The position numbers were made by a program, and so were the translations under genes. From Clostridium sp. JN-9 (GTDB lineage Bacteria > Bacillota > Clostridia > Clostridiales > Clostridiaceae): a DNA stretch of 64,000 bases. The stretch is from the NCBI RefSeq assembly GCF_004103695.1, contig NZ_CP035280.1, positions 1,426,001 through 1,490,000 of the forward strand, read 5' to 3'. Shown one piece after another: positions 8,155 through 15,974 of this stretch. Below the pieces are notes generated by a model. It did not search any database. It was not told the DNA's origin and was given only the letters and a program-made list of their open reading frames with translations. Each line of letters opens with the position of its first letter. Within the stretch, counting starts at the first letter, position 1.

Positions 8155-8829
8155 TTGGAAATTAAGGTGGTAAGGCAGATATTAGAATGGAATGAAAACT
8201 GCCATGATGAAATCCATTCTTTGCTTAATGATAAAAATGTATTAATGATTAATGTAATGGGATCACCAGGGGGCGGCAAAACCACACTTATTATGAGGCT
8301 GGTTGAAAGTCTTAAAAGCAAATATAACATAGGAGTTATTGAAGGTGACATTGCAGGTGTAATAGATGCAGAAAAAATAGCAGCTATGGGCATTCATGTT
8401 GTTCAGTTAAATACAGAGGGGGCATGCCATATTGAAGCTATGTCCATAAAAAACATACTGCCTCAATTTGATTTAGATAAAATTGATATTTTAATTGTTG
8501 AAAATATTGGAAACCTTGTTTGCCCTGCAGAATTTGATATAGGAGAGGATCTTAAGATAGCACTTTTAAGTGTGCCTGAGGGCGATGATAAAGTTGAAAA
8601 GTATCCACTTATGTTTACAAGGAGCAATGCTCTTGTAATAAATAAGTATGATATGAAGGCATATTTTAATTTTGATGAAAACAGGGTAATAAAACATGCT
8701 AAAGCTTTTAATAAGGATTTAGAGATATTTCCTATAAACAGCATAAATGGTGATGGATTTAATGATTTTTTAAACTTTATTGAAAAACATATTAAGAATG
8801 GAAGTGTGAAGTGTAATGAGCAGATTTAA
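8155..8829 (+). CDS. hypB: Hydrogenase nickel GTPase HypB
   Basis: 224 residues. The P-loop GSPGGGKTT lies near residue 37-45, the GDIAG switch near 65, and the metal and dimer site is TEGACHIEA near 90. It lacks the N-terminal CxxCGC motif and any histidine-rich stretch, so it is a minimal HypB without a nickel store. The start is TTG 8155 with GGAGGT eight bases upstream (8141-8146). The end overlaps the next gene by 14 bases. Confidence 0.95.
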   Translation: MEIKVVRQILEWNENCHDEIHSLLNDKNVLMINVMGSPGGGKTTLIMRLVESLKSKYNIGVIEGDIAGVIDAEKIAAMGIHVVQLNTEGACHIEAMSIKNILPQFDLDKIDILIVENIGNLVCPAEFDIGEDLKIALLSVPEGDDKVEKYPLMFTRSNALVINKYDMKAYFNFDENRVIKHAKAFNKDLEIFPINSINGDGFNDFLNFIEKHIKNGSVKCNEQI

Positions 8830-9343
8830 AAACTTCCTTGGTACATTTATTTTATGTTATGTATGCTGGATGCTGTTTACAATACCAAGCACCTTTGACA
8901 ATGAGGAATTATTAATGGGAGCATTGGTATCAATAATTATAGCACTGTTTTGTACTCCGTTTTTTTCTAAAGTTAACGGACTCTGGCTGTTTATACCTAA
9001 GCATTTAATTGCACTTATAGAATTCATACCAGTTTATACAGTAGAATTATTTAAGGCTAACTGGGATGTAGCAAAAAGAGCCCTGTCACCTAAAATAAAA
9101 GTAAATCCTGGAATAGTGAAAATACAAACAGATATTAAAAGCGATTATGGCCTTTCACTTTTAAGTAACTGCATAACACTGACTCCAGGTACTATAACCA
9201 TGGATATTGCAGAGGAAGAAGGCAGGAATTACATGTACATTCACTGGATTGATGTTTCTACACAGGACATTAATAAAGCATCAGATGCAATTGCAGGGGC
9301 CTTTGAACCCTGGGTAAGGAGGATTTTTGAAGATGAGCGTTGA
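8816..9343 (+). CDS. mbhA: MrpE/MnhE-like subunit (MbhA type)
   Basis: 175 residues. Two to three N-terminal membrane spans (about 8-26, 30-48, 58-78) are followed by a soluble domain with LLSNCITLTPGTITMD, the MrpE signature, and a VHWID-like segment. In Mrp antiporters and in Pyrococcus Mbh this subunit is part of the ion-translocating membrane module. It overlaps hypB and mrpF, so the maturation and membrane genes are one transcription unit. Confidence 0.92.
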   Translation: MSRFKNFLGTFILCYVCWMLFTIPSTFDNEELLMGALVSIIIALFCTPFFSKVNGLWLFIPKHLIALIEFIPVYTVELFKANWDVAKRALSPKIKVNPGIVKIQTDIKSDYGLSLLSNCITLTPGTITMDIAEEEGRNYMYIHWIDVSTQDINKASDAIAGAFEPWVRRIFEDER

Positions 9344-9590
9344 TTTTGTTGTGGTTTCTTTAATACTTTCCATTTTAGCTATAATTTTAATTTACAGAGT
9401 TGTAAAAGGCCCTTCAATGATCGACAGAGTTGTTGCATCAGACTCTATAGATATAATCATTGGATTAGTTATGGTTCTATTTGGATGTTATGAAGGCAGG
9501 GCATTGTATGTGGATCTGGGATTGATACTGGCTCTTCTGGGATTCGTAGGAACTATACTGATTTCAAAGTATTTGGAGGGGAAATTATGA
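9333..9590 (+). CDS. mbhB: MrpF/MnhF-like subunit (MbhB type)
   Basis: 85 residues with three membrane helices. The central VVKGPSMIDRVVASDSIDIIIG matches the MrpF signature (RxxxGPsxxDRvxAlD). I chose ATG 9333, with AAGGAGGA ending ten bases upstream, over an in-frame TTG at 9327, which would be too close to the ribosome site. It overlaps its neighbours on both sides. Confidence 0.92.
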   Translation: MSVDFVVVSLILSILAIILIYRVVKGPSMIDRVVASDSIDIIIGLVMVLFGCYEGRALYVDLGLILALLGFVGTILISKYLEGKL

Positions 9591-9931
9591 TACTTAGGAT
9601 AATAATAGATTGCTTTTTTGCTCTAGGTATTTTCTTTATGATAGCCGGGGTAGCAGGAATGCTGAGAATGCCTGATACATTCTGCAGGCTTCAGTCTTCC
9701 ACAAACATTGTGACCATGGGCAGTCTGCCAATACTTACAGGAACTGCAATATACGGATTTAGTATTGGTAATACTGGTATTGGAGTTAAATCCATAATAA
9801 TAGCAGTGTTTATTTTAATTACTAATCCTGCTGCATCTCATGCTATGACAGTGGCTGCCTACAGAAGTGATGCTAAAATGCACCCACATAGTGTATGCGA
9901 CCATCTGAGGAGGGATAAGCTCCATGAGTAA
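9587..9931 (+). CDS. mbhC: MrpG/MnhG-like subunit (MbhC type)
   Basis: 114 residues with three membrane helices. GMLRMPDTFCRLQSSTNIVTMG is the MrpG motif (gxxRxPDxfxRlHa-type), and TNPAASHAMTVAAYR is the typical C-terminal helix motif. It starts in an ATGA overlap with the previous stop and its own end overlaps the next start by eight bases. Confidence 0.93.
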   Translation: MILRIIIDCFFALGIFFMIAGVAGMLRMPDTFCRLQSSTNIVTMGSLPILTGTAIYGFSIGNTGIGVKSIIIAVFILITNPAASHAMTVAAYRSDAKMHPHSVCDHLRRDKLHE

Positions 9932-10202
9932 TATATTTACAATATCATTTTTAAATTCAGTAATAATCATTGGAATGGTTATTGCAGCTGTATGTGTAGT
10001 TGTTATTGACGATGTACTTCCATGTATTATTGCTGCATCTGTTGTAGGAACATTTATGGCTTTGGAATTTCTCCTTCTGAGAGCTCCTGATGTAGCAATT
10101 GCAGAAGGTGCCGTTGGAGCAGTACTTACTCCTGTAATATTTATAATAGCCCTTGCAAAGGTAAACAAAACTAAGGCTAAGGAAAATAAGGGGGAAAAAT
10201 AA
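9924..10202 (+). CDS. mbhD: MbhD-like membrane subunit (MrpA C-terminal domain, DUF4040)
   Basis: 92 residues with three predicted helices. The motif APDVAIAEGAVGAVLTPVIFI (about 54-74) is the DUF4040 signature found in the C-terminal part of MrpA. In Mbh enzymes this part is a free subunit, as here. The polar lysine-rich tail is probably cytoplasmic. Confidence 0.88.
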   Translation: MSNIFTISFLNSVIIIGMVIAAVCVVVIDDVLPCIIAASVVGTFMALEFLLLRAPDVAIAEGAVGAVLTPVIFIIALAKVNKTKAKENKGEK

Positions 10203-10203
10203 T

Positions 10204-10488
10204 ATGAAAAAGTTCATTACTTATTTTTCATTAACGGTAATACTTATTTTTAGTGTTTATGTTTCTTTTAAGATGGCAGCCCTTCCATCCACCTATAATG
10301 GGGTGGCAGATTTAATGGTAAAGGACACCATGGGAAAAACAGGAGCTGTAAATTCAGTTACGGCTATAGTATTTGACTTCAGAGGGTACGATACCCTTGG
10401 TGAGTCTTTTGTGCTGTTTACAGCAGTAACAGGTTCTGCAGCTATTCTTAGAAGACATAAAAAGATAAAGGCAGGTAATATAAAATGA
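10204..10488 (+). CDS. mbhE: MbhE-like membrane subunit (end of MrpA)
   Basis: 94 residues. An N-terminal helix (6-26) is followed by an extracellular-type loop and the motif VTAIVFDFRGYDTLGESFVLF (about 53-73). That motif corresponds to the VNxIlvDFRGxDTlGE segment that ends MrpA. Together with the preceding gene it supplies the MrpA tail without the MrpA antiporter core. Confidence 0.88.
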   Translation: MKKFITYFSLTVILIFSVYVSFKMAALPSTYNGVADLMVKDTMGKTGAVNSVTAIVFDFRGYDTLGESFVLFTAVTGSAAILRRHKKIKAGNIK

Positions 10489-10937
10489 AAACTTTCAAAG
10501 ATGGAGACAAAGATCCAATTATAACCTGTTGTGCTAATATAGCTCTTCCAGTTTCTTTAATGCTTGGGGCATATATAATTCTTCATGGACATTTAAGTCC
10601 TGGCGGAGGGTTTCAGGGCGGAGTAATCATTGCAGGAGCAGTAGCTATTTTATATTTAGCTTATGGATCAAAAGGTGTGAAAAATGCTCTTAACATTGGA
10701 AGGATAAAAAGGGCAGAGGACCTTGGAGCTCTTGGATTTGTGCTGCTGGCTACTTTAGGGATTATTTATGGATACAATTTTTTTAGAAATGTAATTTATA
10801 ATCACGGAACTTTAGGTAAACTTTATAGTTCGGGAACTATTTTCTGGATGAATTTCGCCGTAGGATACAAGGTTCTGGCGGGAGTTGGATTTTTAATTAT
10901 TGTAATGCTGAGTAGTTTAAAGGAAGACAATGATTAA
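10485..10937 (+). CDS. mbhF: MrpB/MnhB-like subunit (MbhF type)
   Basis: 150 residues, four membrane helices. HGHLSPGGGFQGGVIIAGA (about 34-52) is the MnhB family signature. It starts in an ATGA overlap with mbhE. Confidence 0.93.
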   Translation: MKTFKDGDKDPIITCCANIALPVSLMLGAYIILHGHLSPGGGFQGGVIIAGAVAILYLAYGSKGVKNALNIGRIKRAEDLGALGFVLLATLGIIYGYNFFRNVIYNHGTLGKLYSSGTIFWMNFAVGYKVLAGVGFLIIVMLSSLKEDND

Positions 10938-10955
10938 TAAATATGAGGTGATAGC

Positions 10956-11300
10956 GTGTTACTTAATTATATAGGTTCATTTTTACTTATAATATTTGGT
11001 TTATATATAATAGTTGTGAAAAAGAATTTAATTAAAATAGTTATTGGTATGTCATTAATGGACAGCGGTATTAATCTGCTGTTAATATCAATTGGATTTA
11101 GAACAGGCGGCACAGCACCAATATTTCTAAGTGATCTTAAAAAAGGTGCTTTTTTCGTAGATCCTGTTCCACAGGCTCTGACACTGACTTCTATAGTAAT
11201 AGGTGCCTGTGTTTCGGCACTGGCACTTTCTCTTGTGATAAAAATAAAGGAGCATTATGGCTCTATAGATGCTGATAAAGTTAGGAGGTTAAACGGATGA
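10956..11300 (+). CDS. mbhG: MrpC/NuoK-like subunit (MbhG type)
   Basis: 114 residues with three membrane helices of the NuoK/MrpC fold. The GMSLMDSGINLLLISIG stretch and the DPVPQALTLTSIVIG motif (DPxPQALvLTaIVI in MrpC) are clear. The start is GTG 10956 with GAGGTG just upstream. The end overlaps the next gene in ATGA. Confidence 0.93.
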   Translation: MLLNYIGSFLLIIFGLYIIVVKKNLIKIVIGMSLMDSGINLLLISIGFRTGGTAPIFLSDLKKGAFFVDPVPQALTLTSIVIGACVSALALSLVIKIKEHYGSIDADKVRRLNG

Positions 11301-13231
11301 CAGGTTATGTTAGTAATCTCCCTATAATTGCTATAATTGTTCCATTTATATCGGCTTTTCTGGTGGGGTTATTAGGAGATAAGGCTAAATTCACTAAAAT
11401 ACAGAGGGCAATAGCTGTACTTGCTGCTTTAGTATCTTTTACAGCCATATTAATGCTTATTAAACCCGTTTTTTTTGACCATAAAATAGTAACTTACTGG
11501 ATGGGCAACTGGGCCCCTGAAAAGCAGTGGGCAATTGGAATCGGCCTTGAAGTGGATTCACTGAGCTTATTTGTAGCTCTTATTATATCTGCTGCATGTG
11601 TCTTATCCAGCATTTATTCAATAAGATACATGGAAGAGGATACTGGATTAGATAAATATTATGTATTGTTTCTGCTTTTAACTGGAAGCATGATTGGCTT
11701 TGTGCTTACAGGAGATATATTTAATATGTATGTAATGCTGGAGATTATGACTTTTTCTGCTATAAGTCTTACAGCATTTAGAAATAATCTCCCCAAGGCT
11801 GTGGAAGCAGGATTTAAATATATAGTAACTGGATCCATAGGATCATCTTTTATTTTGCTTGGCACTATACTGATTTATGCCCAGGTACATACTTTAAACT
11901 TAGCACAAATTGCAGCCTCTCTTCATAATAACTATACACCGGTTACAATTTTTGCACTGGCTCTATTATTAACAGGATATGCAGTAAAGGCATTTCTGGT
12001 ACCCTGCCATACATGGCCTCCTGATGCTCATATGTCAGCACCTTCATCAATTTCCATGCTTTTATCAGGTATCATGAGCAAAACAGGAGTTTATGCAATT
12101 ATAAGAATTTTATTTATGCTGTATCAAAGTGCTGGAAACTACAAAATTGAATTTTTAATAATAACCTGGGGTACCATTACAATGCTTGTTGGAGTTTCAA
12201 TGGCACTGCTTCAGACTGATTTTAAGAGACTTCTGGCATTTCATTCAGTTTCACAAATTGGATATATAATTACTGCCATAGGAGTAGGACTTGCAGCAGA
12301 TAAATCTGTGGCTGTTCTTGGAACTATGGGAGGGTTATACCATATGTTTAACCATGCTACATTTAAAAGCTTATTATTTTTATGTGCAGGAGCTGTCTTA
12401 TATACCACAGGGACTACTGATTTAACTAAACTAGGCGGTCTTGCAAAAAAGATGCCTTTTACTGCTGCAGTATTTTTAATTGGGGCACTTTCTATAAGCG
12501 GTATTCCTCCATTTAACGGCTTTGTATCAAAATGGCTTATATATCAGGCTACCTATGAAGCAGGCTATGCTCCGGTAACTATAATAGCACTATTGGTATC
12601 GGTTATGACGCTGGCTTCTTTTGTAAAGGTTGCACAGTCAGTATTTTTCGGACAGATGCCTAAGGAGATGGATAATGTTAAAGAGATCCCAATGCTTATG
12701 AGAATACCTATGGGAATCTTAGCATTGATATGTATAATTTCCGGAATTGCACCTGGAGCTGTTTCAAATTATATTATTGAACCTGCAGCATATGCAGTTT
12801 ATAACATAGGTGATTATATTGATGTTATGTTTACAAAAGGTTATGCAGCTAAAATGTTTAATAAGGTGATCCCGGTTCCAAAGATGGATTATGCACTGGC
12901 AGGCTACTGGAAACCTGAAGCATGGCTGGCACTGTTCTTTGTTATACTAATAGGATTCATATTTGCTGCATCATTAAATTTAAAATCCACCAGAATAAAT
13001 ATGGTGGAATCAGGTAACGAGCATGATGACAGATACTCCTCCTTTACTGGTGGAGAAAAAGATGAATTTAATCAGATTGGCGCTCATGATTTGTTTTGGG
13101 GATTTAAGCATGAATTAAGGGGTTACTTTGGATTTATGCATAATATTCACAGCGGTGTAGTTAACGATTATGCTCTATGGGTGGTTGCAACTTTAGCATT
13201 CTTGTCAATTTACCTGTTTGCTGTGTTATAG
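11297..13231 (+). CDS. mbhH: Antiporter-like large membrane subunit (MrpD/NuoM type, MbhH with a C-terminal MbhI-like extension)
   Basis: 644 residues. The core (about 1-500) is the proton-pumping complex I / Mrp antiporter family: LEVDSLSLFVALII, the glutamate in MYVMLEIMTFSAISLTAFRNN, and GYAVKAFLVPCHTWPPDAHMSAPSS with its lysine are all present. MrpD proteins are about 500 residues. The extra 130 or so residues hold one membrane helix (about 545-567), a polar acidic loop and a last helix (about 620-642). That layout recalls the separate two-helix MbhI of Pyrococcus, which is not found as a gene here; fusion is my inference. Confidence 0.9.
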   Translation: MTGYVSNLPIIAIIVPFISAFLVGLLGDKAKFTKIQRAIAVLAALVSFTAILMLIKPVFFDHKIVTYWMGNWAPEKQWAIGIGLEVDSLSLFVALIISAACVLSSIYSIRYMEEDTGLDKYYVLFLLLTGSMIGFVLTGDIFNMYVMLEIMTFSAISLTAFRNNLPKAVEAGFKYIVTGSIGSSFILLGTILIYAQVHTLNLAQIAASLHNNYTPVTIFALALLLTGYAVKAFLVPCHTWPPDAHMSAPSSISMLLSGIMSKTGVYAIIRILFMLYQSAGNYKIEFLIITWGTITMLVGVSMALLQTDFKRLLAFHSVSQIGYIITAIGVGLAADKSVAVLGTMGGLYHMFNHATFKSLLFLCAGAVLYTTGTTDLTKLGGLAKKMPFTAAVFLIGALSISGIPPFNGFVSKWLIYQATYEAGYAPVTIIALLVSVMTLASFVKVAQSVFFGQMPKEMDNVKEIPMLMRIPMGILALICIISGIAPGAVSNYIIEPAAYAVYNIGDYIDVMFTKGYAAKMFNKVIPVPKMDYALAGYWKPEAWLALFFVILIGFIFAASLNLKSTRINMVESGNEHDDRYSSFTGGEKDEFNQIGAHDLFWGFKHELRGYFGFMHNIHSGVVNDYALWVVATLAFLSIYLFAVL

Positions 13232-13242
13232 GGGTGGTTTAA

Positions 13243-14202
13243 ATGAAAATAGTTGAAACTTTGTTTTACATTTTAATATTTCCGGGACTTCTCTTTAGCA
13301 TAAGCTTTGGATTAATCTTATCCGGCATTGACAGAAAAGTGGTTGCAAAAATGCAAAGAAGAATAGGACCTCCTTTACTGCAGCCAGTATATGATTTTAT
13401 AAAGCTAACTGCTAAGGAGAGTATTATACCTAAAAATGCTGCTAAAAATGCATTTTTATGGGCTCCCATTATAGGACTGATTAGTGTAATTTCAATTCCA
13501 TTATTTATTCCTATGTTCGGGTATACATTTATTCCTGCAGCTGCTGATATGATAGTAATAATTTATCTTCTCACCATTCCAGCACTTGCTTTAATAATTG
13601 GAGGGTCTTCATCAGGATCTCCTTTTGCTGGTATTGGAATTTCAAGGGAAATGGTTACAATGCTGTCCTATGAGCTTCCATTAGTTATTATACTTCTTGC
13701 TATTGGAGCCAAAGTTGGATTTGCAAGCGGCGGAAATGTAACATTTTCACTAAGTAAAATATATGAATATCAGTCTGCATCAGGTCCATTAATAACTAAA
13801 GTTGCAATGATACCTGCTGCCATAGCCTTTTTATTGATAATACCAGCTGAGGTTGGAAGTGTACCATTTGATGTGGCAGAAGCTGAAACAGAAATATGTG
13901 AAGGACCTCTTGTAGAATACAGCGGCTTTAATCTGGCTTTATATAAGCTGACTCAGTCAGTAAAAATGCTGGTTATGTCAAGCTTGTTTATAGCACTATT
14001 TCTTGGAGGAAGGGGTTTTGGAAACTTCTTTGCTAATATACTGCTGTTAATTTTACTTGCAATTTTAGTTGTAGTTATATCTATATCTTTTTCAAAAGCT
14101 ATTTTTGCAAGAATAAAAATAGAACAAACTTTAAAATTTTTCTGGACTATTCCAACTGGTCTTTCTTTATTAAGCTTAATAATGGCCTATGCAAGATTTT
14201 AA
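13243..14202 (+). CDS. mbhM: NuoH-like membrane anchor (MbhM/EchB type)
   Basis: 319 residues, about eight helices. It joins the hydrogenase arm to the ion-pumping module. Family motifs are MQRRIGPPLLQPVYDFIKL (about 32-50), GISREMVTMLSYELPLVI and PAEVGSVPFDVAEAETEICEGPLVEYSG (about 203-230), the conserved acidic loop of NuoH. Length is typical for hydrogenase versions. Confidence 0.94.
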   Translation: MKIVETLFYILIFPGLLFSISFGLILSGIDRKVVAKMQRRIGPPLLQPVYDFIKLTAKESIIPKNAAKNAFLWAPIIGLISVISIPLFIPMFGYTFIPAAADMIVIIYLLTIPALALIIGGSSSGSPFAGIGISREMVTMLSYELPLVIILLAIGAKVGFASGGNVTFSLSKIYEYQSASGPLITKVAMIPAAIAFLLIIPAEVGSVPFDVAEAETEICEGPLVEYSGFNLALYKLTQSVKMLVMSSLFIALFLGGRGFGNFFANILLLILLAILVVVISISFSKAIFARIKIEQTLKFFWTIPTGLSLLSLIMAYARF

Positions 14203-14236
14203 ATAATAATTATAATTGAAAAAGAAGGTGAATATA

Positions 14237-14686
14237 TTGGTTGAAAAGTTAATTGATATAAGCAGGGAAAAATCTCCATGGATATATCATTTAAATACAG
14301 GCTCCTGTAATGGCTGTGACATAGAGTTAGTAGCTTTATTTGGACCAAAATATGATGTGGAAAGGTTTGGATTAAAGCTTACAGGAACACCAAGACATGC
14401 AGATATTGTTGTGGTAACGGGCCCTGTAACATCACAATCAAGAGATAGAATGCTGAGAGTATTATCACAGGTTTCAGACCCTAAAGTGATAGTTTCACTT
14501 GGATCATGCCCAATTTCATGTAATGTATTTAAGGGAAGTTATTCAATTGATGGCCCTTTAGATAAATGGACAAAAGTTGACGTTTCAGTAGGCGGATGTC
14601 CACCTAAGCCGGAAGCTATGATAGATGGAATTTTACAAGCTGTGAAAATTTTAAAAGAGAAAAGGGGTAATATAATTGGAGAATAA
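14237..14686 (+). CDS. mbhJ: NuoB-like small hydrogenase subunit (MbhJ/EchC type)
   Basis: 149 residues. It holds the proximal 4Fe-4S cluster through CNGCD (near 25-29), LGSCPISC (near 92-99) and GGCPPKP (near 122-128). I chose TTG 14237, six bases after AAGGTG, over an in-frame TTG at 14216 that has no ribosome site. The end overlaps mbhN by 11 bases. Confidence 0.92.
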   Translation: MVEKLIDISREKSPWIYHLNTGSCNGCDIELVALFGPKYDVERFGLKLTGTPRHADIVVVTGPVTSQSRDRMLRVLSQVSDPKVIVSLGSCPISCNVFKGSYSIDGPLDKWTKVDVSVGGCPPKPEAMIDGILQAVKILKEKRGNIIGE

Positions 14687-15083
14687 GGTGCCTTTTTTTA
14701 CAGAAGCAATAAAAAATTTTTTTAAATCGCCAGTAACCAATAAATATCCTGATGTGCCAGTAGTGGCTCCAAAAAACTACAGGGGTAAGATAAAATATGA
14801 TCCTGACCTTTGTGTTGGGTGCGGAATGTGCATCAGAGTATGCTCACCAGGAGCCATTACTAAAACCGTTGAAAAGGAAGATGATGGGCAGAAGATTACC
14901 ATGACTTTTAATTTGGGATCATGCACCTATTGTGGATTTTGTGCGGATTTCTGCGCAAAAAAGGCAATAAAATTAACTCAGGATTATCATCTTGTAATAA
15001 CTGATAAAAAGGATTTAATTGAATCAGGATCATTTATTAAAAAGCTGCCGCCTAAACCAGCAGCAAAAGCAGTTTCAAAATAA
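14676..15083 (+). CDS. mbhN: NuoI-like 2[4Fe-4S] ferredoxin subunit (MbhN/EchF type)
   Basis: 135 residues. Two classical cluster motifs, CVGCGMCIRVCSPGAI (about 46-61) and CTYCGFCADFCAKKAI (about 85-100), bind two 4Fe-4S clusters that pass electrons from ferredoxin to the NuoB-like subunit. The start is TTG 14676 with GGGG upstream. The alanine/lysine/proline-rich tail has no assigned role. It is the last gene of the operon; no clear terminator follows. Confidence 0.93.
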   Translation: MENKVPFFTEAIKNFFKSPVTNKYPDVPVVAPKNYRGKIKYDPDLCVGCGMCIRVCSPGAITKTVEKEDDGQKITMTFNLGSCTYCGFCADFCAKKAIKLTQDYHLVITDKKDLIESGSFIKKLPPKPAAKAVSK

Positions 15084-15101
15084 GCTGCTCACTGATATTT
15101 A

Positions 15102-15142
15102 CTTTGTTTTTTCTATAGTATAAAATTACAGATGTAACAAAG
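15102..15142. other. Loose inverted repeat before deoC
   Basis: CTTTGTT (15102-15108) and AACAAAG (15136-15142) flank a TATAAA box (15119-15124). It could be a promoter with an operator for deoC or a weak end to the hydrogenase transcript. The evidence is slight. Confidence 0.25.
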
Positions 15143-15169
15143 AATTCATTAATTTTCGGAGGTAGTGTA

Positions 15170-15832
15170 ATGAAAAAGGAACAATTAGCAAAGTACATTG
15201 ATCATACAATATTAAAGGCAGATGCAACTACTGAAAAAGTAGAACAGATATGCAAAGAAGCACTGGAAAATAATTTTGCATCAGTTTGCATTAATTCATG
15301 TAATGTACCTATGGCAGCAAAACTTTTAAAGAATAGTTCAGTAAAGGTTTGTACTGTAATAGGATTCCCTTTAGGAGCAGTATCAACTGCTGTAAAAGCA
15401 TTTGAAACTGAAGATGCCATTAAAAACGGCGCCCATGAAGTAGATATGGTTATAAATGTGGGAAGACTAAAGGATAAGAATTATGAATATGTTAAGCAGG
15501 ACATTAAAGCCGTAGTTAATGCTGCATCAGGCAAAGCCTTAACAAAAGTAATAATTGAAACATGTCTTCTAACAGACGAGGAAAAAGTTACGGCATGTAA
15601 ATTAGCCAAAGAGGCAGGAGCAGATTTTGTAAAAACATCCACTGGGTTCTCAACTGGCGGAGCTACTGCAAAAGACATCAAATTAATGAGAGAAACCGTA
15701 GGAAATGACATGGGAGTTAAAGCTTCAGGCGGAATACACAGCTATGGGGATGCTATGGCTATGATTGAAAATGGAGCTTCAAGAATAGGAGCATCAGCTT
15801 CTATAGCTATTTGCTCAGCTGCTGAAAAATAA
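15170..15832 (+). CDS. deoC: Deoxyribose-phosphate aldolase
   Basis: 220 residues, class I aldolase. It splits 2-deoxyribose 5-phosphate into acetaldehyde and glyceraldehyde 3-phosphate for deoxynucleoside breakdown. [11 protein letters not shown] at the N-terminus, [12 protein letters not shown], the Schiff-base lysine in [10 protein letters not shown] (about 153-155) and GVKASGGI are all present. A GGAGGT ribosome site precedes ATG. No other deo gene is adjacent. Confidence 0.96.
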   Translation: MKKEQLAKYIDHTILKADATTEKVEQICKEALENNFASVCINSCNVPMAAKLLKNSSVKVCTVIGFPLGAVSTAVKAFETEDAIKNGAHEVDMVINVGRLKDKNYEYVKQDIKAVVNAASGKALTKVIIETCLLTDEEKVTACKLAKEAGADFVKTSTGFSTGGATAKDIKLMRETVGNDMGVKASGGIHSYGDAMAMIENGASRIGASASIAICSAAEK

Positions 15833-15852
15833 AAAAATTCGAATCATACAAA

Positions 15853-15889
15853 AACCATCTGTTAATCCAATTAACAGGTGGTTTTTTTT
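15853..15889 (+). terminator. deoC terminator
   Basis: A 13-bp stem, AACCATCTGTTAA (15853-15865) with TTAACAGGTGGTT (15871-15883) and a TCCAA loop, is followed by seven T. One G-U pair is included. Confidence 0.9.
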
Positions 15890-15974
15890 ATATTTAGTGC
15901 CTAAAAGTATTACTGTTGAATATTAATATAGTAATAATGATTTTTTTAACATTTTCTTCACAAGGAGGGGTTAT

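Noticed and set aside
9957-10217. Minus-strand 86-codon frame across the mbhD gene
   Set aside because: It mirrors a membrane-protein gene with strong family motifs and has no ribosome site; it is a shadow frame.
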